Source: Litoditis marina
Lineage: Eukaryota; Nematoda; Chromadorea; Rhabditida; Rhabditidae
Reading direction: 5' to 3'
DNA: 64,000 nt
Assembly (NCBI GenBank): GCA_964036275.1
Contig: OZ038437.1
Coordinates: 9,112,304 to 9,176,303, forward strand
Part shown: piece after piece, positions 1 to 9,306 of the stretch
Numbering within the stretch: the first letter of the stretch is position 1
Layout: each line of letters opens with the position of its first letter
The notes under the pieces: model-generated
The model's database searches: none
The model's input: the letters and a program-made list of their open reading frames with translations, nothing else
What the model was told of the DNA's origin: nothing
Translations under genes and position numbers: made by a program

Positions 1-1143
1 ACCGTTTGGATTCCAAAGGGAAGACAAGTCGTAAAATCTGTTCTTCACTCTTGCCAATATTGCACACGCTTCTCAGCGAAACCTTTTGCTCTTCCAACTA
101 TGGCACCATATCCAGTTGAACGTCTAACCCCTTCAAGACTATTCACACATGTGGGTATAGACTATATGGGTCCAGTCACATACAAAAATAATAATGACAA
201 CTCTTCTAGTAAAGCATGGATTTGTCTTATTTCTTGTTTAAGTTCACGTGCTATCTATTGCGATATTGCACTTTCACTCAGCAGCATGTCTTTTCTTCCC
301 GTTTTACGTCGATTCATATCTCGACGGGGTAACCCCACTTCTATCATTACTGACAATGCGTCTCAGTTCGTCCTTTCTTCAAAACTCTTACATCTTGATG
401 AAATTAAAGATTTCTGTACCGAAAAAGGTATAGAATGGAAATTCATCACCGCTCTCGCTCCATGGCAAGGCGGCTTTTATGAACGTATGGTAGGAGTTTT
501 CAAAACAACTTTTCGCAAATCAGTTGGTAAAAAACTTCTTTCTCTTACCGATCTGTACACCAACGTTTACGAAATTGAGTCGATAGTTAATTCTCGACCT
601 CTTACCTATATCAGTGATACTTCTATGCGACCTCTTCGACCAATCGACATATTGATTCCCGGTGTTTCTTGCATATCTTCTCCCAACATCCCTGTTTCCG
701 AAGATCCAAACTACATTCCGGTACCCAATTCGGTAGACACATTACGAAAACAATATGCATTTTCTCAACGATTTACACAACAGTTTTGGGATCTTTGGAA
801 TGAGGATTATCTTCTTTCTTTACGAGAAAATTATCAAAGAGAACATAAAAAACCTCGTTCAATCTTCCCTTCTATCCCATCTATTGGAGATATTGTACTT
901 TTGAAAGAAGATTCTACACCACGAGCGCACTGGAGATTAGCAGAAATTGTTGCTCTTAACGATTCCAATAATCCCAAATCAGCTCGAATACGTCTTGCTG
1001 ATGGAAAAATTTTGAATCGCGCCATCAATTTTCTTTTTCCACTCGAAATCAATTCTTCCGACAAAAATGGTGGAAATCTTGAAACCTCTACAAAAACTAC
1101 CAGTGAAAAAACTGAACTACGCCGTTCTACGAGAATTTCTTAG
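1..1143 (+). CDS. Pol polyprotein C-terminus: BEL/Pao integrase (partial, 5' end outside window)
   Basis: The frame is open from base 1, so the ATG at 100 is internal. Residues encoded before it contain the CxxC half of the integrase HHCC zinc finger (CQYC at about 52-63). The DDE catalytic core follows: D in GIDYMGP (about 157-177), D in ITDNASQF (about 349-372) and E in GGFYERMV (about 469-492). Next comes a C-terminal module with GDIVLLKED and an HW..AEI motif (about 880-1060), like the DUF5641 tail usual in BEL/Pao integrases. Integrase inserts the reverse-transcribed cDNA into host DNA. The gene ends at TAG 1141-1143. This stop lies inside TTTCTTAG, which resembles a nematode 3' splice site, and it is in the same frame as the envelope gene. 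No frameshift is visible. Confidence 0.92.
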   Translation, partial: TVWIPKGRQVVKSVLHSCQYCTRFSAKPFALPTMAPYPVERLTPSRLFTHVGIDYMGPVTYKNNNDNSSSKAWICLISCLSSRAIYCDIALSLSSMSFLPVLRRFISRRGNPTSIITDNASQFVLSSKLLHLDEIKDFCTEKGIEWKFITALAPWQGGFYERMVGVFKTTFRKSVGKKLLSLTDLYTNVYEIESIVNSRPLTYISDTSMRPLRPIDILIPGVSCISSPNIPVSEDPNYIPVPNSVDTLRKQYAFSQRFTQQFWDLWNEDYLLSLRENYQREHKKPRSIFPSIPSIGDIVLLKEDSTPRAHWRLAEIVALNDSNNPKSARIRLADGKILNRAINFLFPLEINSSDKNGGNLETSTKTTSEKTELRRSTRIS

Positions 1144-1182
1144 AAATCGTCTCCAAGCTATGTATATCTTTTCATCATATTC

Positions 1183-3984
1183 ATGTCGATTCTTACGGTA
1201 TCTTCCAGCACATCGACAAACACGACTAACAAAAATATATGTACATTTGATACACCTCTCAAACATATACAATTTGTACAAGAATGCGTTTCTAAAGGAC
1301 TAGTTATCTATGCAACTTCTTCTCAGGACCATCCATATTGTTTTACAACACCTTCTTGCAAGAACAGCGTTCTGAGAAAGGATGGTACAAATTCTTATTA
1401 TTGTGGCCCGAGTTGCAACTGTCCAAATTGGGCATCTTATTGCAGCGGCTACAAAGGAAAACTATCCTCTCTTTCTTCCGTTAAACTGAAAGAATACACA
1501 GCAACTTTGAAGTCTCATCAACCTAATCTTTGTTCTCACACAACCAACATTTCTCTTTGTGAAGAAAAAATAACGAACTCTTCTTTTCACCAAGTTCAAT
1601 TATTTGACGATTGTTTACGCCTAGTAGATAACCTAAATTTACAGTTTTCTGATTCAGAAAACTTCGATCCACCTAAATGCCTTGGCAATGATACCAGCGT
1701 CACTGGTACATCGCACTACTGTGAAGTATTTGAATGTTCTTTTACATCGAAGAAGTTCTGTTACTTCCCAGAACCTTCCATTACCTTTATTCTACTAGGA
1801 AACATAAGTATACCTATCAAAGCCTATGGAGTCATTCCCGTACAATTCCAAGACTATGCTCATTCTCATATAGATGAATGTAAAAATTGCAAATTAACAT
1901 GTACCAAAGGCACTTTCACAATGGTTTCCCCACTTACAAACTTGACATTAACATATTGCATTACTTCCTCTTTTATGACATGTAATACTCTCCTACTCCC
2001 ACAAAATGAATTGAATACAACTATACATATTCCAATCGATCACTCCATCTTCAACCATTCGGTTGCTGTCAGTTTATGGCACGATGGTGTGATGATTTAC
2101 AACTCTTCCACTTCTTGCAATGCTTTAAACATATGTGATAGTTTCAATTGCATAGTGTGTTATGAATTCCTCATGAATTCATATTCTTGTCTACCACGCT
2201 ATGAAATACTTTCCCTCATTCTTCTGGGATGGTCTGCTCTTATCTTTCTTATAGTTGTATTTCAATGCCTAATTAGGTTATTTGATATTATTAAATTTCT
2301 TATCATGCTTTTGACCTTTCCCATAAGATTACTACGTCGTATCGTTTGTAGACCCTCCACAGCTCCTCCGCTACGCCGCCGTAATTTACGTCGTAAAAAA
2401 TATTCTTTCGTAGTGGCCTTAACTATATTCATTTTATGCTCACATTCTACTTACGCCTGTTCTTCGGTCAGTTCCATAACTGCACCCAGCGAGAACTGCA
2501 TTATACTGCAAACGGGTTCTATTGAATGCAGTTTTCAATCTTCTACAGTACTTTCACTACCACCTGATAATCAGAAGTACTGTCTAACGTTATTTGATAG
2601 TAATAAAAAAGAAGTAGGAACTCTTGAACTCCAAGTGGAGCCTCTTCATCTTATATGCAATCCTAAAGTTTCTTATTTCTTACGAGATCACAAATTCGAA
2701 AGTCCTTCAGTCAAACGATGTCCCCACGCCGGATCGTGTAGTGGTGATGCCTGCGATTCTATGAAAACTAATAGGAAACTTCCCGAATTTAGTGATAAAG
2801 ACAACAATGCTCCTGGTTTCACATACCGCACAGCTTCATGTGGATGTGCGGCATGTGGCTGTTTCTTTTGCAGTTCAGCATGTCTCTTCTATAGAATCAT
2901 AGCAGTTCCAGCCTCAGAATTGATCTACGACGTATTTTCTTGTCCCACTTACAATTTCGAAATTAACGTACATGCTTTCTTACAACTCAATGGTCACAAA
3001 AATACGAACCACTCATTTTCTCTTTCCCCTGGACGAACTTCTTCCTGGAACAACATTACTCTTGCAGTAACGTCGTCCACTTTACCACTTATTCCTTCTT
3101 TAAGCTACTCTTTTCTTCGACATCTAAACACTGGTCAAACTAGAACTATTTCCGCAAGTCCAGCTGGTCAACCACAAGCCGGTATGGTTGGTCAACTACA
3201 ATGTCCAACACGTAAAGACGCAAAATCTTTCAATTGTAATCCCAATGCATGCAAGTGCCACGCATCGGGGGAAAAAATTTCTTGCCAATGTTCACGTTTC
3301 GACCATTCTACATTTTTTCAAGAAAATGACAACACGTTACCCTTACAACTAGGTTCGGTTTCCATGAAACCCGACGCTAACCATTCCATTATTGCAGACA
3401 TTTTTCATACTTCTGCAATCGAATTGCAAGTTACAGTTAACAATTTAAAGACCACCGCCTCCAGCTTTGCAAGCACATGCACAGCACAATCTTTCTCTTT
3501 TAATGGTTGCTACAATTGCATAACAGGTGCATTAGGTTTTATCAACTGTTCTACCGATTACGGAACGCTTTTTGCTGAATTACACTGCGAAAATCAAAAA
3601 TTTTCTATTCTTTGCGTCCCAAAGGGACATTCTTCCAAAATACAGATTCAATCGTCATCGTCTTCTCTACACATGCCTTGTACTCTTTCCTGTCCAAAAA
3701 ACAAGTTAACACTAACTCTTTCAGGCTCTCTTGCCTTCATACCACAAGAAAACTCAGCCTCATTTGGCAATACGAATGTTAATAGTAAAAACCATAATAA
3801 ACAATCTTTTTCATTTTCTAATTTTCCAGAATTCCCATCTTTCAATACAATCTTTTCTTATTACAAGACACTATGGTTGATTCTTTGCATAGCCGGCATA
3901 TTTATCTTAATATTTTTCCTAACGCCTTACATCCATTCACTTTCATACGTTCTTCCCTCTTCCCGTATACATCACACCGATTAA
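1183..3984 (+). CDS. Envelope-like glycoprotein precursor, phlebovirus Gn/Gc type
   Basis: A 933-residue frame rich in cysteine and N-glycosylation sites. An N-terminal ectodomain (to about residue 340) is followed by a long hydrophobic stretch (about 341-390), a basic Arg/Lys segment (about 385-405) and a second signal-like hydrophobic stretch (about 407-426). A second Cys-rich ectodomain follows, with a C-terminal membrane anchor (about 897-920). Around residues 552-572 is a cluster including CGCAACGCFFC and a nearby LFYR, typical of the phlebovirus G2 fusion glycoprotein family. The order fits a Gn-like plus Gc-like precursor split by an internal signal. The open frame actually begins at 1144, straight after the pol stop and in the same frame. 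The most signal-peptide-like residues (YVYLFIIF) lie just before ATG 1183, so the true start is probably made by splicing near 1144 or by stop readthrough. Whether it works in membrane fusion is unknown. Confidence 0.85.
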   Translation: MSILTVSSSTSTNTTNKNICTFDTPLKHIQFVQECVSKGLVIYATSSQDHPYCFTTPSCKNSVLRKDGTNSYYCGPSCNCPNWASYCSGYKGKLSSLSSVKLKEYTATLKSHQPNLCSHTTNISLCEEKITNSSFHQVQLFDDCLRLVDNLNLQFSDSENFDPPKCLGNDTSVTGTSHYCEVFECSFTSKKFCYFPEPSITFILLGNISIPIKAYGVIPVQFQDYAHSHIDECKNCKLTCTKGTFTMVSPLTNLTLTYCITSSFMTCNTLLLPQNELNTTIHIPIDHSIFNHSVAVSLWHDGVMIYNSSTSCNALNICDSFNCIVCYEFLMNSYSCLPRYEILSLILLGWSALIFLIVVFQCLIRLFDIIKFLIMLLTFPIRLLRRIVCRPSTAPPLRRRNLRRKKYSFVVALTIFILCSHSTYACSSVSSITAPSENCIILQTGSIECSFQSSTVLSLPPDNQKYCLTLFDSNKKEVGTLELQVEPLHLICNPKVSYFLRDHKFESPSVKRCPHAGSCSGDACDSMKTNRKLPEFSDKDNNAPGFTYRTASCGCAACGCFFCSSACLFYRIIAVPASELIYDVFSCPTYNFEINVHAFLQLNGHKNTNHSFSLSPGRTSSWNNITLAVTSSTLPLIPSLSYSFLRHLNTGQTRTISASPAGQPQAGMVGQLQCPTRKDAKSFNCNPNACKCHASGEKISCQCSRFDHSTFFQENDNTLPLQLGSVSMKPDANHSIIADIFHTSAIELQVTVNNLKTTASSFASTCTAQSFSFNGCYNCITGALGFINCSTDYGTLFAELHCENQKFSILCVPKGHSSKIQIQSSSSSLHMPCTLSCPKNKLTLTLSGSLAFIPQENSASFGNTNVNSKNHNKQSFSFSNFPEFPSFNTIFSYYKTLWLILCIAGIFILIFFLTPYIHSLSYVLPSSRIHHTD

Positions 3985-4246
3985 ATAAACTCTTACCTTC
4001 TTACTCATATAGTAATTATTTTAGGCTCGTCAGACCTCTTCAAGAAGCGCTGTTAGAATATCCACAACTGCAAATGTTGGAAGAAAACAACATTCCACCT
4101 GTCCCGTACGCCATACTCTCTCAGTTCCCCATCACAGTGCAGCGATGCTGGCATCTGCTCTTGACGATCGAGATTATCGATCGCGGGATCCGACATCATC
4201 TCGGTCGACGACTCAATTATCATAGATTCTTTTTTTCATCTTAAAT
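3985..4246 (+). other. Retroelement internal region between envelope and gag-like remnant
   Basis: About 260 bases with a short open frame (3873-4244, overlapping the envelope end in another frame). Its 3' half encodes EALLEYPQLQMLEENNIPP-like acidic text and then loses any recognisable pattern. It may be the 5' part of the displaced gag-like sequence or envelope 3' UTR. I cannot assign a function. Confidence 0.4.
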
Positions 4247-4657
4247 GAAACATATCCTAGATATATGGATTACTGCACCGAATATTTACGCAATACACCA
4301 GAAGAGTTTCAGTAACTTTAAAAATTTCTTCCTCAATCTATAGCTTCTCGCGTTTCTTCATCCTATGTTTTTCCAACCTCACAGTCTCCTAAAATCACAT
4401 GTTCTTTGTGTGGTCAACAAGAGTCCACAATAGATTGCTCTATATTTACCCATCCTGTATCAAAATTTCTTCATTTAAAGGCCCTCAACAAGTGCACTGC
4501 CTGTTTTGGGCAAGTTCCACATAAACAGCCTTGTAAAAGAGCTAATCTAAAATGCTCCATTTGCGGAGAATTAGGACACAACTATAAAATATGTGTCTCG
4601 GGGTTTCATGGCAACTTTTCTTTGGTCGGGGCACCTACAAAAAGTATTTCGGGATAA
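4247..4657 (+). pseudogene. Gag-like zinc-knuckle remnant located 3' of the envelope
   Basis: Translation shows a short stretch (from about 4265, DYCTEYLRNTPEEFQ), then a frame break near 4314. A second open stretch (about 4326-4657) carries CSLCGQQ, KCTACFGQVPHKQPC and KCSICGELGHNYKIC. These are tandem CxxC...H...C fingers of the kind ending BEL/Pao Gag proteins, which bind the RNA genome. Gag normally lies at the 5' end of the element, so this copy is out of place and broken by a stop and frameshift. It may come from a recombinant or nested second element. A genuine accessory zinc-knuckle protein translated from 4406 (ORF of 83 residues) cannot be excluded. Confidence 0.6.
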
Positions 4658-4679
4658 CAGTTAACTTTCTTTCTCGGGA

Positions 4680-5012
4680 GTGTCATGAATGTCCTTAACC
4701 TATTCATGATTTCCTTTATTCTTTCATTTCGACTATACGAAAATACAAGATATTAGTTTATTTGGGTCTTCTGTGGGAAATATTATAATTCTTTTGCATA
4801 CAGATAGACGACGCATCGATTATCCTGAGTATAAAAGGACGACGGAACAACACATCAACAGAGTTCGACAACCACTTCTTCCGTCGGCTTTCTATTCTTT
4901 GATATCTTGTCTATTTAGCTCCTACGCGGGCATTGTAGATAAACTGCTCTGAATCCCCTTGTGTTTATATACTTTGGCTATTCAGAACAATCGCGAATAA
5001 ACATTATGTTCT
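4680..5012 (+). repeat. Putative 3' LTR
   Basis: The segment begins TGTCATGAATG after CTCGGGAG, which could be the end of a polypurine tract. It contains a TATA box (GAGTATAAAAGG, about 4828-4839) and a later AATAAA (about 4996-5001), the order expected for U3-R-U5. The matching 5' LTR is outside the window, so the boundaries are guesses. The right edge abuts a MITE starting near 5013. Confidence 0.5.
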
Positions 5013-5146
5013 ATAACTGTTAGTCAATTGCACAGTCACGTGCAACATGTTAAACACCGCAGAACTCAGAAACGTGCCATGACAACATGCACGCTCCCTC
5101 ATTTGAATGCTAGCTTTACGTGACAATTCAATTCACCTCTGATATA
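5013..5146 (+). mobile_element. MITE family A, copy 1
   Basis: About 130 bp with imperfect terminal inverted repeats of the form AGTCAATTGCACAGTCACGT at one end and ACGTGAC..TTCAATTCAC at the other. Its core contains GTTAAACAC.GCAGAA. The same sequence recurs in this window near 9.3, 11.6, 18.8, 30.4, 32.0, 32.3 and 35.4 kb. It encodes nothing. It lies directly against the retroelement end. Confidence 0.8.
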
Positions 5147-5244
5147 CTTTACGTCACTCAACATTATTCTTATTGTTGCTACCATATTATCAAAAACTGA
5201 ATTTTTATCAATTCATATACGATACTCTGTAGAGTCAAACTCAC

Positions 5245-5363
5245 CAAACACTCCGGCGTATACCGGAAACATTATCACCACGTAAATGTAGCATATTGAG
5301 GACGAAATGGCGAAAATTGAGTCGACGATCAACATTGAACGCGACGTTTCTGGCAGGCAGAAT
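5245..5363 (-). CDS. Exon 4 of a four-TM protein gene (paralogue alpha, fragment)
   Basis: A minus-strand exon between TTTATTTCAG and GTGAGT. It enters in phase 2 and leaves in phase 1, as do the two other copies of this exon at 27.8 and 18.7 kb. It encodes one hydrophobic helix preceded by SRSMLIVDS and ending FPVYAGVFG, matching KVMLIVDT...FPEKALAAFG and KVTLLIDI...FPSHAFPAFG in the paralogues. By comparison it is the third membrane segment of a four-TM (claudin/PMP22-like topology) protein. The final exon should lie below 5245, but that DNA is MITE and retroelement sequence. No upstream exon joins in phase nearby, so this copy may be a broken remnant. Confidence 0.6.
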
Positions 5364-5369
5364 CTGAAA

Positions 5370-6317
5370 TAAATATATGGTGACCGATTGTTTGTTGTAG
5401 TTTGATCCGATACAAGTCTTAAAGGAGATCGGAACACTTTTGTTTCGGGCTGCTTTCAATTGTATTGCGATCAGAAAGCGCAAATAACTCGTATATTAGT
5501 TTGATCAGTCCACGTGACATTCACATGACAATGCCGCGCGACACGCGACGCGTTAAATCAAAAGTAAGATACAGCAGCTTCACGAGAAACCATGTTGCTC
5601 TCCGCTCTCCTTTAACTCCCGAAGCTTTTTTCTTCAGAAAGAAACGGAGAACAAACACACCGGGTTCGGTCAACATATACTTCATAATTTGTATATTGTT
5701 CAAAGAAGGACGAATATGTGGTCCAATCCCCACTCTTCAGTCTTTTAAAGTGCAATGCTGTTTTTCAGTTGCAGTTTAAAGGACCGTTGACACGGGATCG
5801 GTCCACATAATCGCCAGCTTTGACACTGACCTACCACAATTCATAACTAGCACGTTTGCGACAAATTTTGGTGAATCTCTATAAGTAACCGGGTTGTTTG
5901 GTAACCTAACCGGTTTCTGGTAACCCATTTTTTCAGGTTACCTCAGTAGGTCAGTAACCAAAAATGAAAAAGCGGTTACCTATTTTCCAGTGCAAAATAT
6001 GATTTTTATCGTTAGTTTGTACGGTAACCGTATTTCAGTTTCAGGTTACCCACCGGTTACCTGTGGGGTAACGTGAAAAAAGGTTACCAAAAAAATCGGT
6101 TACGTATAGAATTGGCCACAAATGTTACCACTAGGGTTTTATATTTCTGAATCCTAATCACATAGAAAATGTTCCAGTTTTCTCGTAACCCTATATTCTT
6201 ACAACTTGAAAACTTTGAGAAGTGGACGAAGGTTATCGCTGAAGACCTGTCCTTTTCAGTGTTTTAGGTCTTATAGGTGTTGGTTACTCCACTAAGTACT
6301 ACTTGATTAAAAAAGAT
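5370..6317. other. Intergenic repeats: family G MITE and GGTTACC palindrome
   Basis: No convincing gene. 5697-5814 is a family G MITE (AAAGAAGGACGAATATGTGG ... GGTCCACATAATCG). 5866-6112 is a GGTTACC-rich palindrome (family E) bounded by TGAATCTCTATAAGTAACCG and CGGTTACGTATAGAATT. The rest is unassigned. Confidence 0.65.
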
Positions 6318-6323
6318 TTTTAT
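6318..6323 (-). terminator. Poly(A) signal AATAAA for paralogue beta
   Basis: AATAAA on the minus strand, about 25 bases after the TGA of the terminal exon at 6346-6459. The spacing fits a short nematode 3' UTR. Confidence 0.55.
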
Positions 6324-6345
6324 TCAATCAAAGAGATTTTCTCTT

Positions 6346-6459
6346 TCATTTACATGTAAAAATAACCCACAATGCGACAACCGCCCAAATCATGAAGATG
6401 ATTGTGAGTATGAACGGAAGTCCGACGACCCAGAGAGTCACGAAACCTGCGCCGTCCAC
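6346..6459 (-). CDS. Last exon of a four-TM protein gene (paralogue beta)
   Basis: A minus-strand terminal exon after acceptor ATTACAG, starting in phase 0 with VDGAGFVTLW. It encodes one strongly hydrophobic helix and ends TCK-stop (TGA 6348-6346). It aligns with the last exons at 24.1 and 12.3 kb, which begin LGYSYYLM and MGYSYHLI, so it is probably the fourth membrane segment of the family. An AATAAA poly(A) signal lies just downstream on the minus strand (6323-6318). Upstream exons should lie between 6.5 and 12.2 kb. A weak candidate for the TM3 exon is at about 10650-10755 (STPLIKTAYTINFFL), and the others were not found. Confidence 0.55.
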   Translation of the reverse strand: MDGAGFVTLWVVGLPFILTIIFMIWAVVALWVIFTCK

Positions 6460-6478
6460 CTGTAATGTCACATTTGTG

Positions 6479-6876
6479 TATAGTTCGTTCCATTCTCACT
6501 GAGAGTCATTGGCATCGTGCCAAGATTTGCTGATAACTATTTCTTTGAGCAGACACAAGTATTCTGAACAAATTTTTCACTTACATGTTTTTATGGCACT
6601 AAACAACCGCTAACGAGGATTTGCAGTTGTTTGAAAAACTCAGAACGATTGGCGCCAATTTTCTTCGATTGGCCAGCTACAAAAGCGAGAGAGTGTGCAG
6701 GTCAATGAGGCCGCAGACATCTCGGTCTCTCTGACCTGCACACTCTCTCGCTCAGCCAACAAAAAAGTGGCTGGCCAATTGGCTGGGAATTGTCTGAGAA
6801 CTCTAAAGTGGTGACAAACAGCCTGGAATATTCATTGGCACGCTGCCAGGTCTCAGTGGGAAAGACCGAAACTATA
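6479..6876. mobile_element. MITE family C, copy 1 with internal palindrome
   Basis: Bounded by TATAGTTCG..CATTCTCACTGAGAG and GTCTCAGTGGGAAAGACCGAAACTATA. The subterminal CATTGGCATCGTGCCAAG / CATTGGCACGCTGCCAGG are inverted. The centre holds a second palindrome made of GCGAGAGAGTGTGCAGGTCA arms. Non-coding. Confidence 0.75.
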
Positions 6877-7530
6877 CGGCCTTTTCAAATCTTTCGTCAA
6901 TTCATTGTGAATAATTTCACAATCACATGATACCGATATGAACCATAGATAGCCGTAGAACGACTGTCGGTACGGTGCATGAATCCGGTCTTCAGACAAG
7001 TTATTATAGGATTTGTCAAACCATTGTGGACACCGTACCATCGATTTTGTAAGGGGCGGGGTTTGGCGCGCGGCCAGTTCGTCTGCGTATCATTGATCTC
7101 CTCACTCTCTCAACTTCTGGCAGATAATCAACGACCGCTCGCCCCGCATCGCTCAATCAGTTGAACACTCTGCTATCTTTATGGGGAAAATGGCGACTAT
7201 ACCAATTAGCAATCCACTTTTGTAGCGGCACAGGATAAATAGTGAGCAGGTCAGAGAGACGCAGAATGTCTCACGCGGTCTGCGCCGTTATTGATCGGCG
7301 TGCTCTCTCGCTTCTGTAGCTTGTTACAATGACGCCAATGTTTCTGAGTGGTTTCCACCGAGACCTTGGCAATTTTCTAACGTTCTATTATTCTGTTAGC
7401 GGTTGTTCAGTTTCATAGGAAAACGTGAATGATGAAACTAATCAGAATCCTTGTTTTTTGCTCTGACAAGTTAACACTCGAAAATTCCGGAACGATGTCA
7501 AGAAGTGTCAGTGCGAATGACACGAACTAT
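6877..7530. repeat. TATA-ended repeats (family H and a degenerate family C copy)
   Basis: About 7035-7205 is a repeat containing GGGGCGGGGTTTGGCG and CGCTCGCCCCGCATCGCTCA, ending AAAATGGCGACTATA. Related copies occur near 8.5, 19.4 and 19.9 kb. About 7225-7530 carries the GAGAGACGCAG palindrome and ends GTGTCAGTGCGAATGACACGAACTATA, a degenerate family C end. No gene seen. Confidence 0.6.
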
Positions 7531-7532
7531 AC

Positions 7533-7604
7533 GCGACGAGCGGGGATCGAACCCAGGTCTGTGAAGCGACAGCCGACCGCTAACCACCCGACCATTCGTC
7601 CCCG
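7533..7604 (-). repeat. tRNA-like sequence (probable tRNA-derived repeat)
   Basis: Read on the minus strand: GGGACGA..TGGTCGGGTGGTTAG (box A-like) and GGGTTCGATCCCCG (box B/T-arm). Six of seven possible acceptor-stem pairs form, but the anticodon arm does not fold properly. It sits immediately beside an ACTATA transposon end, so a tRNA-derived repeat is more likely than a working tRNA. Confidence 0.5.
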
Positions 7605-7678
7605 TTGCTATTATTCATTTCTCATGAGTTCGTATTAGCGAAACAACGCAAAACCAACTAGGACCAATGAGCGGTAGA

Positions 7679-7914
7679 GTATAGTCCACACCATTCCTAC
7701 TGAGACTCCTACAGTAACCTTACAAACTTTCCGAAGGCTGTTGTAAAGCTTAAAATGTAGTTCATTGAAAATGCTTTCGTATATTCACTCTACCTGAAAA
7801 GGAGAATGAGGTAAGAAAACCCTCAACTTCTCCAATCAAATGTGAGTGAGCAAAACGGCTTGGAATATTCGAAATCCAATTGCAGGAGTCTCAGTAGGAA
7901 TGGAAAAGACTATA
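7679..7914. mobile_element. MITE family B, copy 1
   Basis: About 235 bp with inverted ends TATAGTCCACACCATTCCTA and the reverse of GTCTCAGTAGGAATG..GACTATA. The subterminal repeat is CTGAGACTCCTACAGTA. Other copies lie near 13.2, 28.1, 41.6, 51.5 and 53.6 kb. No coding capacity. Confidence 0.85.
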
Positions 7915-8863
7915 GCTCAATACACTTCGACAAACTGCAATATCGACACTCACACAATACACAATCTACTTCTTCTAGTGCGAACCTCATGTTTTGAAAA
8001 AGAACAAAATCCAAGCGCGATACCTCATGAGAAGATTTTATTTAGAAGATTTCATTTAGAAGATTAAAATCTTCTAAATACAAAATAATTAGAAGATTTT
8101 TTCGACTGACACGTTACCGGTTCACGTCAGCTCATGAGGTGCTCTCACGATTCTCGTGAAAAATCACATGCACTTCTCATGAGGTTTGGTAAATTTCTAC
8201 GTTCCAGAGCCCGTCAAACGATTGCCGAACATCTAACTCACATTCAGTATGTAGTGGTTGTCGTCTGGGTCGCCGTACCAGTCTGTAATCTTCGAATCAA
8301 CACTTTTAGTAGGAAGAATCAAAGAACTGTTGATTCTGGTTGTTTCGAGTTAGTATGAAGAAGCTGCTTAAAAGAAAATTATACATATTTTTCAATTCCA
8401 ACTAATACTTCTAACTTTCCTACGACGTACATGTTTCACTCTGTTTTGGCGCGCGCAACATTCAATTCAGGTACCTCGAAATACCTAACTATAGTCGCCA
8501 TTTTTTCCATAAAGACAGCAACAGGCTTCGATTGATTGAAAGATGCGTGGCGAGCGGTCGTTGGTTATTTGCCGGCGGCTGACAGAGTGTGTAGATTAAT
8601 GATACGCAGACTGGCTGGCCTTTCGGCAAACCCCGCCTCCTACAAAGTCGATTCTACGGTTCATACCTATAGCTTCACATTCTGCCGTCCTTTAAACCAA
8701 ACACGAGTAAACCACAACACGCCCAATTTCATCAACAACGCAACATAATCACTATTCACCGAGTTCTTCGCTGCGTTTGGGTTGACACACAAATGTGAAC
8801 GGAAGAATTACAAACGAAAGTAGTCTTATGTGAACGAGAAACTTGAGAACAGTCCGTCCATTA
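7915..8863. other. Intergenic, degenerate repeats
   Basis: Contains a small hairpin of TTAGAAGATTTTATTT units (8030-8100), CTCATGAG-type family D debris (8130-8190) and a reversed family H repeat (about 8480-8680). No open frame here has splice or codon support. Confidence 0.5.
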
Positions 8864-9306
8864 TATAGTTCGGTTCACCCATCGATAGCAGTCAGCCATG
8901 CTGTCCGAGCGCACCCTACATTGCAGGCGACTGATCTGGCAGCTTGCCAGTCTTTTCATTGCAAATAAGAACTTTAAAAGTGGTTATTTTAAGATTTTCG
9001 CAAATTTTTTGTTTTCAAAAGGTTACCACCAAATCGGGGAGTAATTTAAAGAACTTCTTGTGCGATAAAATAAGCATTGAAAAACGGCCTGAAAAGGTGA
9101 TGGATATCACTGTTTTTAATTTTGCCCATCATGTTCCCGTGGCCGTCTGCTTGTGGGCGCCGCGCCACCTATCGTCGCTGAGTTCAATACCCAGCTGGTG
9201 CAAAATTTTGATTAGGCTGATCGCTGTTGAAAACTTTCCAACACAATTGACTCCGCCCAATAAAATCTACTGTAACTGGCTGCTATCGATGGTTGAAACG
9301 AACTAT
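8864..9306. mobile_element. MITE family F, copy 1 (about 440 bp)
   Basis: Ends TATAGTTCGGTTCACCCATC and the reverse of GATGGTTGAAACGAACTATA, with CGATAGCAGTCAGCC / GGCTGCTATCG just inside. The interior matches 48014-48430 and, cut short, 56721-56938. The 135-residue frame across it is not a gene. Confidence 0.85.

Larger units (their letters stand above)
1..5012 (+). mobile_element. BEL/Pao retrovirus-like element, 3' part (pol end, envelope, LTR-like end)
   Basis: The window opens inside the pol gene of an LTR retroelement. In order it holds the C-terminal integrase part of pol, a long glycoprotein gene, a gag-like zinc-knuckle remnant and a region resembling a 3' LTR. A BEL/Pao integrase followed by a phlebovirus-like G2 glycoprotein is the arrangement known for Caenorhabditis Cer elements of this clade. 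The 5' LTR, gag, protease, reverse transcriptase and RNase H would lie left of position 1. The pol and envelope frames visible here are uninterrupted, so the insertion looks young. The misplaced gag-like remnant shows that at least the 3' end is rearranged. Confidence 0.85.
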
